Shown: in pieces, positions 15,118-20,382 of the stretch
How the letters are laid out: each line of letters begins with the position of its first letter
How positions within the stretch are numbered: the stretch's first letter is position 1
IMG/VR virus record: IMGVR_UViG_3300005613_000430
Span: 1 to 22,787 of that record
Source: a virus
Length of the DNA: 22,787 nucleotides
Strand: one strand, 5' to 3'
Translations under genes and position numbers: made by a program
The notes under the pieces: model-generated
Told to the model about the DNA's origin: nothing
Seen by the model: the letters and a program-made list of their open reading frames with translations, nothing else
Database searches by the model: none

Positions 15118-15161
15118 GGCTGCAACTATCCGGAGTTTCCGGATAGTTGAGCCTCGCAGCC
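15118..15161. repeat. two-part hairpin with 11-bp perfect inner stem
   Basis: The inner stem AACTATCCGGA (15124-15134) and TCCGGATAGTT (15138-15148) is perfect with a GTT loop. The outer stem GGCTGC (15118-15123) pairs with GCAGCC (15156-15161), leaving a 7-base bulge GAGCCTC on one side. There is no T-tract on either strand, so it is not a plain intrinsic terminator. It could be an RNase III site, structured RNA or cruciform. Confidence 0.7.
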
Positions 15162-15223
15162 GGGGTCGGGCCTGCCCTCTCGGACAGGCGGGGTGATCTA
15201 AGAAAGGCAAAAAGAGATGCTTC

Positions 15224-15267
15224 TAACTCCAATTCACCTCCAATTCGACTCCAATTCGACTCCAATT
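15224..15267. repeat. four tandem 11-bp iterons (AATTGGAGTCG on minus strand)
   Basis: Four head-to-tail copies occupy 15257-15267, 15246-15256, 15235-15245 and 15224-15234. The first two are identical (AATTGGAGTCG); the third is AATTGGAGGTG and the fourth AATTGGAGTTA. AATTGGAG is invariant. An 11-bp period is about one helical turn, so a protein binding each copy would line up on one face of the DNA. Confidence 0.85.
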
Positions 15268-15288
15268 GCAGGCGAGGTTAGTCATCAT

Positions 15289-15350
15289 TACGGTTTTGTA
15301 CGTATTTCTACGTTACTATGCTTCTCTGTACTTGTTTCTACGGTTTTGTA
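15289..15350. repeat. direct repeats TACGGTTTTGTA (x2) and TTTCTACG (x2)
   Basis: TACGGTTTTGTA occurs at 15289-15300 and 15339-15350 (50 bp apart). TTTCTACG occurs at 15305-15312 and 15335-15342 (30 bp apart). They lie in the AT-rich part beside the 11-bp iterons and may be further protein sites. Confidence 0.65.
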
Positions 15351-15363
15351 AGCATTTATTGAT

Positions 15364-15379
15364 TTTCCGGATCCGGAAA
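15364..15379. repeat. 16-bp perfect palindrome TTTCCGGATCCGGAAA
   Basis: Perfect dyad symmetry with no spacer, sharing the TCCGGA core with the hairpin at 15124-15148. A dimeric DNA-binding protein site is plausible. In an otherwise AT-rich stretch it stands out. Confidence 0.7.
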
Positions 15380-15467
15380 TACAAAGCAAACTAGAAATCC
15401 AACATGCTGCATGATCACAAAATAAGGTGCTTTGTGGCTGTTTTAAAGACATAGTCACCATAAAAGG

Positions 15468-15515
15468 TGTGACAAAACGTTAAACTTGGTTACTAATGAC
15501 CGACATTTTGTCACA
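15468..15515. repeat. 10-bp inverted repeat TGTGACAAAA / TTTTGTCACA
   Basis: Exact arms at 15468-15477 and 15506-15515 with a 28-base spacer, starting 6 bases from the 3' end of tRNA-Lys. The nearby GTCACC/GGTGTGAC pair (15455-15473) repeats the same GTGAC theme. A bipartite operator, or a processing structure for the tRNA transcript, would fit. Confidence 0.65.
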
Positions 15516-15520
15516 GCTAA

Positions 15521-15593
15521 TGCCCCCAGCTGGACTTGAACCAGCGACCAGCGGATTAAAAGTCCGATGCTCTACCAACTGAGCTATGGAGGC
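15521..15593 (-). tRNA. tRNA-Lys (UUU)
   Basis: A 73-base class I tRNA. The acceptor GCCTCCA pairs with TGGGGGC (one U-G), the D arm is GCTC-GAGC, the anticodon arm CGGA-CTTTTAA-TCCG gives UUU, and the T arm is GCTGG-TTCAAGT-CCAGC. CCA is not encoded. It begins 6 bases after the stop of the citrate-synthase-like gene and is followed by the repeat-rich gene-free region. Confidence 0.96.
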
Positions 15594-15599
15594 GTAACA

Positions 15600-16115
15600 T
15601 CAAAAGCCCATAGGCTTGTACTCTTGTTGATAGATTTCTGTCCATGCTCTGAGCCGTGCTTCAACAACAAGGCTCATGCCCATGTACGAGGGCATGTCTA
15701 GTAGATCTGCGGTGATTGCTGTAACAATAGCAGCATTAGGAAACAAAGGCTTATCCGTATACTTTTGCACTTCTTTGGTTAGAGAGTTTAGATTCTCTAC
15801 AATTTCTGTTGGCAACGACTTAAGATACCAAGAAACTTGTGGATCTTCCTGTCCCTTAAACCAAGAACTACCAAAGCCTGGGACCACATTCTTTGTATAC
15901 CACGTATGCATGTGAGTATCTTTATTCTCATTAAACAAAGACCACACATTACTTGCTGCTTGGATAGGAGCATGAATAGTGTTTAGACTAAGCAACGCAG
16001 CAGCCAATGCATCGTTGAATGGCTTACCTAAGTTAGCCATTGCACGAAGAATAGCAGTGCTTGCATTGTTCCTAAACGCCATCTCTGTGTGCATGTTTAC
16101 AAACTCATCAATCAT
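15600..16115 (-). CDS. short citrate-synthase-fold protein lacking two catalytic residues
   Basis: A 171-residue protein whose blocks match, in order, the C-terminal part of citrate synthases: NASTAILRAMA (17-27), LSLNTIHAPIQAA (42-54, H48 at the His274 place of pig enzyme), VVPGFGSSWFKGQEDPQ (77-93), KPLFPNAAIVTAI (122-134) and VEARLRAWTEIYQQE (151-165). In active enzymes GFG is followed by His (His320) and PN by V/I and Asp (Asp375); here these are Ser83 and Ala129. So the fold is suggested, but the normal chemistry is probably lost. Full enzymes have about 430 residues. GGAA precedes the ATG. Roles such as binding acyl-CoA or interfering with a host enzyme are inference. Confidence 0.6.
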   Translation of the reverse strand: MIDEFVNMHTEMAFRNNASTAILRAMANLGKPFNDALAAALLSLNTIHAPIQAASNVWSLFNENKDTHMHTWYTKNVVPGFGSSWFKGQEDPQVSWYLKSLPTEIVENLNSLTKEVQKYTDKPLFPNAAIVTAITADLLDMPSYMGMSLVVEARLRAWTEIYQQEYKPMGF

Positions 16116-16130
16116 TTAGTATTTTCCACT

Positions 16131-16532
16131 TTATTCGTTATTCAGATAACCAGCAAACTGCATACCTGGCTCATCGTAAAACCAAGAAATACTAAAATCT
16201 GATGGATTGACACGGTCTTGGAACCATGCTTCAATTGCATTGTAAATTTTTACAGGTGGCCCCCAAGCAGTATCAAAGTTAGCTTCGATACGATCTTCTT
16301 CAATTAAGAAACCATCGGCATCATCGTCGCAGAGTTGCCACTTAGTACCCCATTTGCTAACAGCAGTGTTGTACTCCCACTTGGGATTGCCGGTTTCATC
16401 TTCACCAAGCCCAAGAGGTACAATCTTAAAGAAGTCAAAGACTCCATTAGTCATGCATTCTTCGGTAAATTCCTTGAGAATTTCAGGCCGGTCGCAATAA
16501 ATGTTTACACGATTTTCGCACCAGTTAGGCAT
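16131..16532 (-). CDS. Api92/YubB-like protein (DUF1281, ferredoxin-like domain)
   Basis: A 133-residue protein starting MPNWCENRVNIYCDRPEILKEF, the hallmark 'MPNWCxNxv' of Api92/YubB-type proteins found in phages and plasmids. Later blocks include FDFFKIVPLG, a central WGTKW, and FDTAWGPPVKIYNAIEAWF, all usual in that family; its function is unknown. The frame is open further upstream, but GGAG 7 bases before the ATG at 16532 decides the start. It overlaps the end of thyX by 8 bases. Confidence 0.85.
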   Translation of the reverse strand: MPNWCENRVNIYCDRPEILKEFTEECMTNGVFDFFKIVPLGLGEDETGNPKWEYNTAVSKWGTKWQLCDDDADGFLIEEDRIEANFDTAWGPPVKIYNAIEAWFQDRVNPSDFSISWFYDEPGMQFAGYLNNE

Positions 16533-17283
16533 CGTTAGTCTCCAATAGAGCCTTAGTAGAATGAGGGAAGCAACGTTCCATTTCGTTATATACAGCAGCA
16601 GCGTAAGGCCAACACTCTGCTTGTGCGTTCTTATCAGCACGAAGCTTAACAAAGCGAGCCCAAGCCATAAGAGATCCTGACCAGATCCACTCGGTCATCA
16701 TTGCAAGTGGTTGCGAAATGCGAGCTTGTTCTGGGCAGACGCCTTCATAACTTAGGCTTCGGTAATCAGCCCGCCATTCACGAGCTTGAGTCTTGTACAT
16801 ATCAAGATACTTACCATTAACTGGGACAGCATCTTCAAATGTAGAACCTTGCTTCATGTTCTCAGGACGACGCCGCCATGAGTCAGGAACAAAGTAAAAC
16901 GGTGGGTTATCAACGTAGCGTCGGCTTACTTCGTTCCAAGTAAAACCAATCTGATGCTTGACAAATTGACGAGCAAGAAAGATTGGAGCTTGAAAACGAA
17001 ACTTTAGAAAACAATGAGCAAACGGCGACCAATGATTGTGACGAGCGAGGTAGTTAAGAAGCTTACGGTCCTTCTCCTTAAGCATCTGTACATCTTCTTC
17101 CTGATATGTACAGCCATTAAGGCGTAGGAACTCAATTGCTTCTTGATCTACGTCCCATTCAGTTTCTTTGTCAAATGAAACGCGAGCAGCGTTACATACG
17201 TCAAGGTCAGAGCCCATACAATCAATGAAAGTAACAGGCTCATACTCTACAACGTCTAAGCCATCAGTTTTCCGTAGTCTCAT
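16525..17283 (-). CDS. thyX: flavin-dependent thymidylate synthase ThyX
   Basis: A 252-residue enzyme making dTMP from dUMP with FAD, NADPH and methylene-tetrahydrofolate. The ThyX motif appears as KHQIGFTWNEVSRRY (about 109-123), a variant of RHRxxSxNExSxRY in which RHR becomes KHQ and the serine before NE becomes Thr-Trp. Upstream is HWSPFAHCFLKFRFQAPIF and downstream FVKLRADKNAQAECW, matching the usual HxSxxEH and LRxxxxAQxE blocks. ATGs at 17292 and 17283 are possible; AAGG spacing favours 17283. It overlaps the upstream small gene by 20 bases. With the deaminase 0.6 kb upstream it suggests phage-controlled dTMP supply. Confidence 0.95.
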   Translation of the reverse strand: MRLRKTDGLDVVEYEPVTFIDCMGSDLDVCNAARVSFDKETEWDVDQEAIEFLRLNGCTYQEEDVQMLKEKDRKLLNYLARHNHWSPFAHCFLKFRFQAPIFLARQFVKHQIGFTWNEVSRRYVDNPPFYFVPDSWRRRPENMKQGSTFEDAVPVNGKYLDMYKTQAREWRADYRSLSYEGVCPEQARISQPLAMMTEWIWSGSLMAWARFVKLRADKNAQAECWPYAAAVYNEMERCFPHSTKALLETNDA

Positions 17284-17497
17284 GTTCTTCATCCTTTGAA
17301 GTGTATTCGGTGTTGTTAGCTTCTTGAAGCAGAATCCACTTCATTAGTTCTTCTTCAAGAGCCTTTCGCTTGTTCTTAATAACTTCAGCTAGTTCAAGCG
17401 ATCCTAGTTCAAATGGAACGTAGTTATGCTTAACATAACACTTGCCGTTTGAGATCTGGAAAGGCCCGTAAAAATCATAGGCATTCTTGATGTCCAT
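17264..17497 (-). CDS. hypothetical protein, 77 residues
   Basis: It starts MDIKNAYDFYGPFQISNGKC and has a charged helix LAEVIKNKRKALEEELMKW in the second half; a coiled coil is possible. Unrecognised. AAGGAG lies 8 bases before the ATG at 17497, which shares a base with the upstream stop (TGATG). A TTG one codon earlier is unlikely. Confidence 0.75.
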   Translation of the reverse strand: MDIKNAYDFYGPFQISNGKCYVKHNYVPFELGSLELAEVIKNKRKALEEELMKWILLQEANNTEYTSKDEEHETTEN

Positions 17498-17925
17498 CAA
17501 TCTGCTCCTTCTGCAGTTTCATAGAATGGATGACTCTTAGCCTTAAGTCTGGCCTTTACCACATCCCAAGGATCTGGTTGGGTGCCGTGTTGCTTCTTGA
17601 TACCGCAGATTTGCTCGTACTTATCTGATGGGTAATTAATACAGGAATTTTCATAGTAAATAACCTGTGCTACACGACGAAAATCTGCCATAGTCCACGC
17701 GCACATTTCCTCTGCTTCAAAATGCAGAAGCGCAAGGCCCATGCAATATTCAAAGTCATTAATGCCAAGAGGAGACCATTTTTCATGGATTTCGTCGTAC
17801 CAATCGACATCAACGTTGCCATCATATTCCTTAATGCGAAGGCTTCCGTTACCGATGTTGACAACATCCTTGTAAATAAACGTAGCGAAACGCGCTGGAT
17901 ACATATGTTCAGGATACATAAACAT
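17497..17925 (-). CDS. hypothetical protein, 142 residues
   Basis: It starts MFMYPEHMYPARFATFIYKD; ATGs at 17925 and 17919 are both possible, with GGAAA better spaced for 17919. It is a soluble alpha/beta protein with many aromatic and Cys residues (CMGLALLHFEAEEMCAW, YENSCINYPSDKYEQICG) and no metal motif I can name. It overlaps the deaminase end by 17 bases. Unrecognised. Confidence 0.75.
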   Translation of the reverse strand: MFMYPEHMYPARFATFIYKDVVNIGNGSLRIKEYDGNVDVDWYDEIHEKWSPLGINDFEYCMGLALLHFEAEEMCAWTMADFRRVAQVIYYENSCINYPSDKYEQICGIKKQHGTQPDPWDVVKARLKAKSHPFYETAEGAD

Positions 17926-18274
17926 TTTCCATAGTCACGAGGCGACCCTCGTTAGTAGAGTAAGTGATTGATTCAAATACGGATTCGCACCATGGCATAC
18001 AGATTTTACATGGGCAAGACATCTTCAGTTGTCCTGCATTGTTGAACCTAAAGTTGTATAGATGAAGTTCTTCCTTAGGTACGTTCAACTTCATGATAGC
18101 ATTGACCTCGCTATGTAGCGAGCGATACCCCATGAAAGCGTACCGGCTAGGAACTTCAAAGCCATTGCAAGCCTTACAGATAATACGATTATTCTGCAAG
18201 ATAAAGGACACATGCTTCTTTCGTGCCCGGCAGTTATCCTTAGCATATTCCCATGCGAGTTCAATCAGGTTCAC
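17909..18274 (-). CDS. cytidine/deoxycytidylate deaminase-fold protein
   Basis: A 121-residue protein with the two zinc motifs of the CDA superfamily: LHSEVNAIM (H54, catalytic E56) and CPCKICMPWC (C89, C92). It should deaminate a cytosine nucleoside or nucleotide; with thyX nearby, dCMP to dUMP feeding thymidylate synthesis is the simplest reading, but size and the HSE variant do not settle the substrate. The start is GTG at 18274, because AAGGAG lies 6 bases upstream and its TGA-overlapping position (GTGA) matches the local style; the open frame upstream has only TTG. Confidence 0.8.
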   Translation of the reverse strand: MNLIELAWEYAKDNCRARKKHVSFILQNNRIICKACNGFEVPSRYAFMGYRSLHSEVNAIMKLNVPKEELHLYNFRFNNAGQLKMSCPCKICMPWCESVFESITYSTNEGRLVTMENVYVS

Positions 18275-18393
18275 TTGTACTCCTTTGATCTGCACCAATC
18301 ATCATATCTATCCCAGAGATTGGCTATATAGTACGAGTTACGCTTAGATCGTTTGAACCAGCGCAGAATCCTAGAAGGGAGAATCATCCTCAT
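18271..18393 (-). CDS. small basic protein, about 40 residues, tentative
   Basis: It starts MRMILPSRILRWFKRSKRNS and ends DDWCRSKEYK. The last codons contain the AAGGAG ribosome site of the deaminase, and the stop overlaps its GTG. That coupling, and the 101-base gap otherwise left uncovered, argue for a gene. Its own ribosome site is unclear and it overlaps the upstream acidic gene by 23 bases. Start and reality are uncertain. Confidence 0.45.
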   Translation of the reverse strand: MRMILPSRILRWFKRSKRNSYYIANLWDRYDDWCRSKEYK

Positions 18394-18577
18394 AGCGATA
18401 CATATCCATGTAATCTTCCTTGCTGATATCATCGCCTGATTCATAACGACTACACTCATTGATGTAGTCAGCGTGCTCGTCGTAGTTCCATTGAGGACTA
18501 GTTACACCGGGGATGTCAGGCTCATCAAGCATGTCATCCTTGTGCCAATGTTCACCAGGGTCATTAATAAAAGTCAT
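18371..18577 (-). CDS. hypothetical acidic protein, 68 residues
   Basis: It starts MTFINDPGEHWHKDDMLDEP and stays acidic to the end (YMDMYRYEDDSPF), with many Asp, Glu, His and Tyr. Such a charge profile could mimic DNA or bind metal, but there is no direct sign. The ATG overlaps the upstream stop (ATGA), with AAGGAAAGG further upstream. Confidence 0.65.
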   Translation of the reverse strand: MTFINDPGEHWHKDDMLDEPDIPGVTSPQWNYDEHADYINECSRYESGDDISKEDYMDMYRYEDDSPF

Positions 18578-18876
18578 GTGCGTTCTACCTTTCCTTGTTC
18601 GTACCTATAAGAGAGAATAATACTCTTCCTAATCAAATCTAATTCGCATTGGTTAGGATCAGGCACCCAAAAATTAACCAGAACATCCGACCTACCTTCG
18701 TAATCGTACATCTTGCATTTGACATAATTACTAGGAATACCAAAGGTCTGGTCAATAAGTGAATAGATTATTTTGTATTTATCTGTATTCTCTTTTAGTA
18801 CAGGAGTACTAGGACGAGGAGAATATGGAACCGCTTCATTGGCGCTCCTCTGAATCTCCTTGTCCTGTTTGCTCAT
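18574..18876 (-). CDS. hypothetical protein, about 100 residues
   Basis: The likely start is the ATG at 18876 (MSKQDKEIQRSANEAVPYSP) with GGA 5 bases upstream; two ATGs lie further upstream. A polar Pro/Ser-rich start is followed by a folded part (IIYSLIDQTFGIPSNYVKCK, VLVNFWVPDPNQCELDLIRK). It overlaps the previous gene by 41 bases. Unrecognised. Confidence 0.7.
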   Translation of the reverse strand: MSKQDKEIQRSANEAVPYSPRPSTPVLKENTDKYKIIYSLIDQTFGIPSNYVKCKMYDYEGRSDVLVNFWVPDPNQCELDLIRKSIILSYRYEQGKVERT

Positions 18877-19051
18877 TTGTTCCATTAGTAAGAGCATCCC
18901 AGTTTATAATAATGGAAGTTATACGGTTGATCTCATTCTTAAGCCACTCTGGCTCAAAGCCTTCTGAGTGAATAACATCATCCGCATAAATATAAAGACC
19001 ACGCAAGGCTTCTTCATAGGAAGCTCGTGTACAGTTTAGATAAGTAGACAT
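18836..19051 (-). CDS. hypothetical protein, 71 residues
   Basis: It starts MSTYLNCTRASYEEALRGLY and looks fully helical (DDVIHSEGFEPEWLKNEINR), with a polar tail. It begins 2 bases after the methyltransferase stop; the ribosome site is weak (AAAGAAC). Unrecognised. Confidence 0.65.
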   Translation of the reverse strand: MSTYLNCTRASYEEALRGLYIYADDVIHSEGFEPEWLKNEINRITSIIINWDALTNGTNEQTGQGDSEERQ

Positions 19052-19053
19052 TA

Positions 19054-19641
19054 CTAGTTTTGTTCTTTAGTTAAAATGGTTGACCATTGCTGTGCCATAG
19101 CATCGGCAACGCCTTGATAAGTCAGTGACCTAAGCTTAGCTCGTTCTTTAGAAGGAGGTAGTTTAAAGATACGTTGCTCTCTGCCTTCTACAACATTACT
19201 AGGAGTAAGCAGAGGTAGATTCTTTAACCAAAGACATGTAGCTTTTGTTTCTGGGTGACCAAACATCCAAGGTTGGATGATTTGATCCGGTTTTCTATAA
19301 TAAGTAGACATAATCCCAATAGGGTTTTCAATGCATGTATACTTTACATGGGACAATTCTGTAAAAAGCCTAAAGAAATCTATGCCCTGTTGCTGTCTTC
19401 CGTCCTTTTTCTTTTTCTCAAACCAACGAGCACCACTAGACGCTAGGTGAGTACAAGGTGGAAAAGCAATGACCATATCCCAACTATCTTGAAGAAGATC
19501 TGTAACGTCTCCTTGATAATGAGCAAGATCTTGACGACCTTCGCAGGGCAAAAGATCACAAGATATTGCCTCATGACCATACTCTGCAAAAGCATCACGA
19601 ACTCGCCCACTATATTCACAAGCAATCAGAATCTTAGCCAT
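19054..19641 (-). CDS. phage DNA cytosine-methyltransferase-like protein
   Basis: A 195-residue protein. The start MAKILIACEYSGRVRDAFAE holds a SAM-loop-like CEYSG (8-12). VIAFPPCTHLA (58-67) matches motif IV with the catalytic Cys of C5-cytosine methyltransferases (C63), and CIENPIG (103-109) resembles motif VI (ENV, here ENP). FGHPETKATCLWLKNLP is a block I know from phage methylase-like proteins. It is far shorter than bacterial enzymes (over 300) and has no clear target-recognition domain, so true methylation is uncertain. A perfect AAGGAG, 7 bases before the ATG at 19641, lies in the last codons of the lysozyme gene. Possible jobs are genome protection or altering host DNA. Confidence 0.75.
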   Translation of the reverse strand: MAKILIACEYSGRVRDAFAEYGHEAISCDLLPCEGRQDLAHYQGDVTDLLQDSWDMVIAFPPCTHLASSGARWFEKKKKDGRQQQGIDFFRLFTELSHVKYTCIENPIGIMSTYYRKPDQIIQPWMFGHPETKATCLWLKNLPLLTPSNVVEGREQRIFKLPPSKERAKLRSLTYQGVADAMAQQWSTILTKEQN

Positions 19642-20101
19642 TAAGATACTCCTTAACTTTCTCCCAATACTTGAGAGTGGCACGCTTCTTATACCCGTTA
19701 GGTCCGCCGTTATGAATACGAGCGATGTCTTCGTATGTAGGTTCATGACCTAGACGAGAAACAGTAGCGTACCGATCCATATAAGCCCTAAAAACAGAAG
19801 AGGCGTACTCCAGATCAGATACTCTAGAATACGGGCCTTCAACGTTGGAGTCTGCATGATATCCCCTATGAATCTGAAGGGGGCCGAGAGCAGCACCGCC
19901 ATCACCAAGAATTGGACCCATACGACCACCTGTTTCCACCATGTGGATAGCATGGATGATACGATCCCAATCAACAGTCTTCTGATCTGATGTAGTCATC
20001 CTCGTCATCGTTGTTTGAGTATTCGTCGTAGTACTCGTCGAGTTCGACATACTCAGAAAGAGTGTCAAGGATGCTGCTAGGGTTGTAGAAATGAGGCTCA
20101 T
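19634..20101 (-). CDS. lysozyme / lytic transglycosylase-like endolysin
   Basis: The catalytic domain is clear: IIHAIHMVETGGRMGPILGD, with the likely catalytic Glu at residue 56 from the chosen start, then GAALGPLQIHRGYH, and a C-terminal ARIHNGGPNGYKKRATLKYW block, the SLT/goose-lysozyme-like layout of phage muramidases. It should cut peptidoglycan. The start is uncertain: the ATG at 20101 gives a hydrophobic signal-like stretch (LISTTLAASLTLFLS) and a Thr/Ser linker, but overlaps the acidic gene by 131 bases; ATGs at 20011 or 20002 would give a shorter cytoplasmic form, and 20170 a longer one. No convincing ribosome site helps. Confidence 0.8.
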   Translation of the reverse strand: MSLISTTLAASLTLFLSMSNSTSTTTNTQTTMTRMTTSDQKTVDWDRIIHAIHMVETGGRMGPILGDGGAALGPLQIHRGYHADSNVEGPYSRVSDLEYASSVFRAYMDRYATVSRLGHEPTYEDIARIHNGGPNGYKKRATLKYWEKVKEYLNG

Positions 20102-20201
20102 CTTCGTTGTCTCTATTGATTCGATAAAGAAGTTCGTCAAGATGTTCTGGATAACTAGGATCCAGACCATAAGAATGCATTAGCTCTTCGAAATCATTCA
20201 T
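19971..20201 (-). CDS. hypothetical acidic protein, 76 residues
   Basis: It starts MNDFEELMHSYGLDPSYPEH at the lipoprotein stop, with overlapping ends. The second half is strongly acidic (YVELDEYYDEYSNNDDEDDY). GGAA lies about 9 bases upstream of the ATG at 20201. Unrecognised. Its 3' half shares DNA with the N-terminal part of the lysozyme frame, so one of the two starts or both frames need checking. Confidence 0.6.
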   Translation of the reverse strand: MNDFEELMHSYGLDPSYPEHLDELLYRINRDNEDEPHFYNPSSILDTLSEYVELDEYYDEYSNNDDEDDYIRSEDC

Positions 20202-20382
20202 GGATATATTCCGAGGACTTCTTACCCATCTTTTGCTGAATACCATCAGCGATATCGTGCATATCCATGCCGAAACCCTTGACAGTATTACAACCGCCGA
20301 GAGAGAAACCGATGATTACAAAGATACAAAACCAGATTGCAAAGCCCAGGTTACGACGAGAGATAAAGTCAGGATTCTTCAT
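20194..20382 (-). CDS. entericidin-like small lipoprotein
   Basis: A 62-residue protein with a basic start (MKNPDFISRRN), a hydrophobic segment (LGFAIWFCIFVIIGFSLGG) and a lipobox-like SLGGC, giving mature CNTVKGFGMDMHDIADGIQQ. The 'GCNTVxGxGxD' after the lipidated Cys is the hallmark of entericidin A/B peptides, bacterial membrane lipoproteins of which EcnB promotes lysis. The ATG at 20382 has GAGG 9 bases upstream and overlaps the previous gene. It lies two genes before the lysozyme, so a lysis or outer-membrane role (Rz1-like or captured host gene) is plausible but inferred. Confidence 0.7.
   Translation of the reverse strand: MKNPDFISRRNLGFAIWFCIFVIIGFSLGGCNTVKGFGMDMHDIADGIQQKMGKKSSEYIHE

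Larger units (their letters stand above)
15094..15520. other. 427-base gene-free region, candidate replication origin or control region
   Basis: This is the longest stretch without a gene in the window, between the tRNA-like element and tRNA-Lys. I find no credible coding frame. It contains, left to right: a large hairpin (15118-15161), a GC-rich stretch (15156-15194), a four-copy 11-bp array (15224-15267), AT-rich sequence with 12-bp direct repeats (15289-15350), a 16-bp palindrome (15364-15379) and a long inverted repeat (15468-15515). Iterons beside AT-rich DNA with palindromes are what replication origins or multi-site control regions look like. The function is inference. Confidence 0.55.

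Noticed and set aside
15094-15210. Possible tmRNA or RNase P RNA, because of the hairpins and tRNA-like 3' element
   Set aside because: No tag-coding frame, no GGxxx/UCC-type tmRNA ends and no RNase P core consensus could be found.
12337-15520. Exact T7, T3 or SP6 promoter consensus
   Set aside because: No 23-base match was found on either strand in the intergenic regions; only the short TTCACTATCAC core was kept as a weak candidate.
13891-15593. tRNA cluster as an integration (att) site
   Set aside because: All tRNAs are complete on the phage side, no integrase or excisionase is visible, and no terminal tRNA fragment duplicates.
15979-16652. Longer upstream extensions of several frames (e.g. 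YubB-like to 16652, methyltransferase to 19746, ThyX-adjacent frames)
   Set aside because: These extensions lie over the neighbouring gene and good ribosome sites mark the inner starts at 16532 and 19641.
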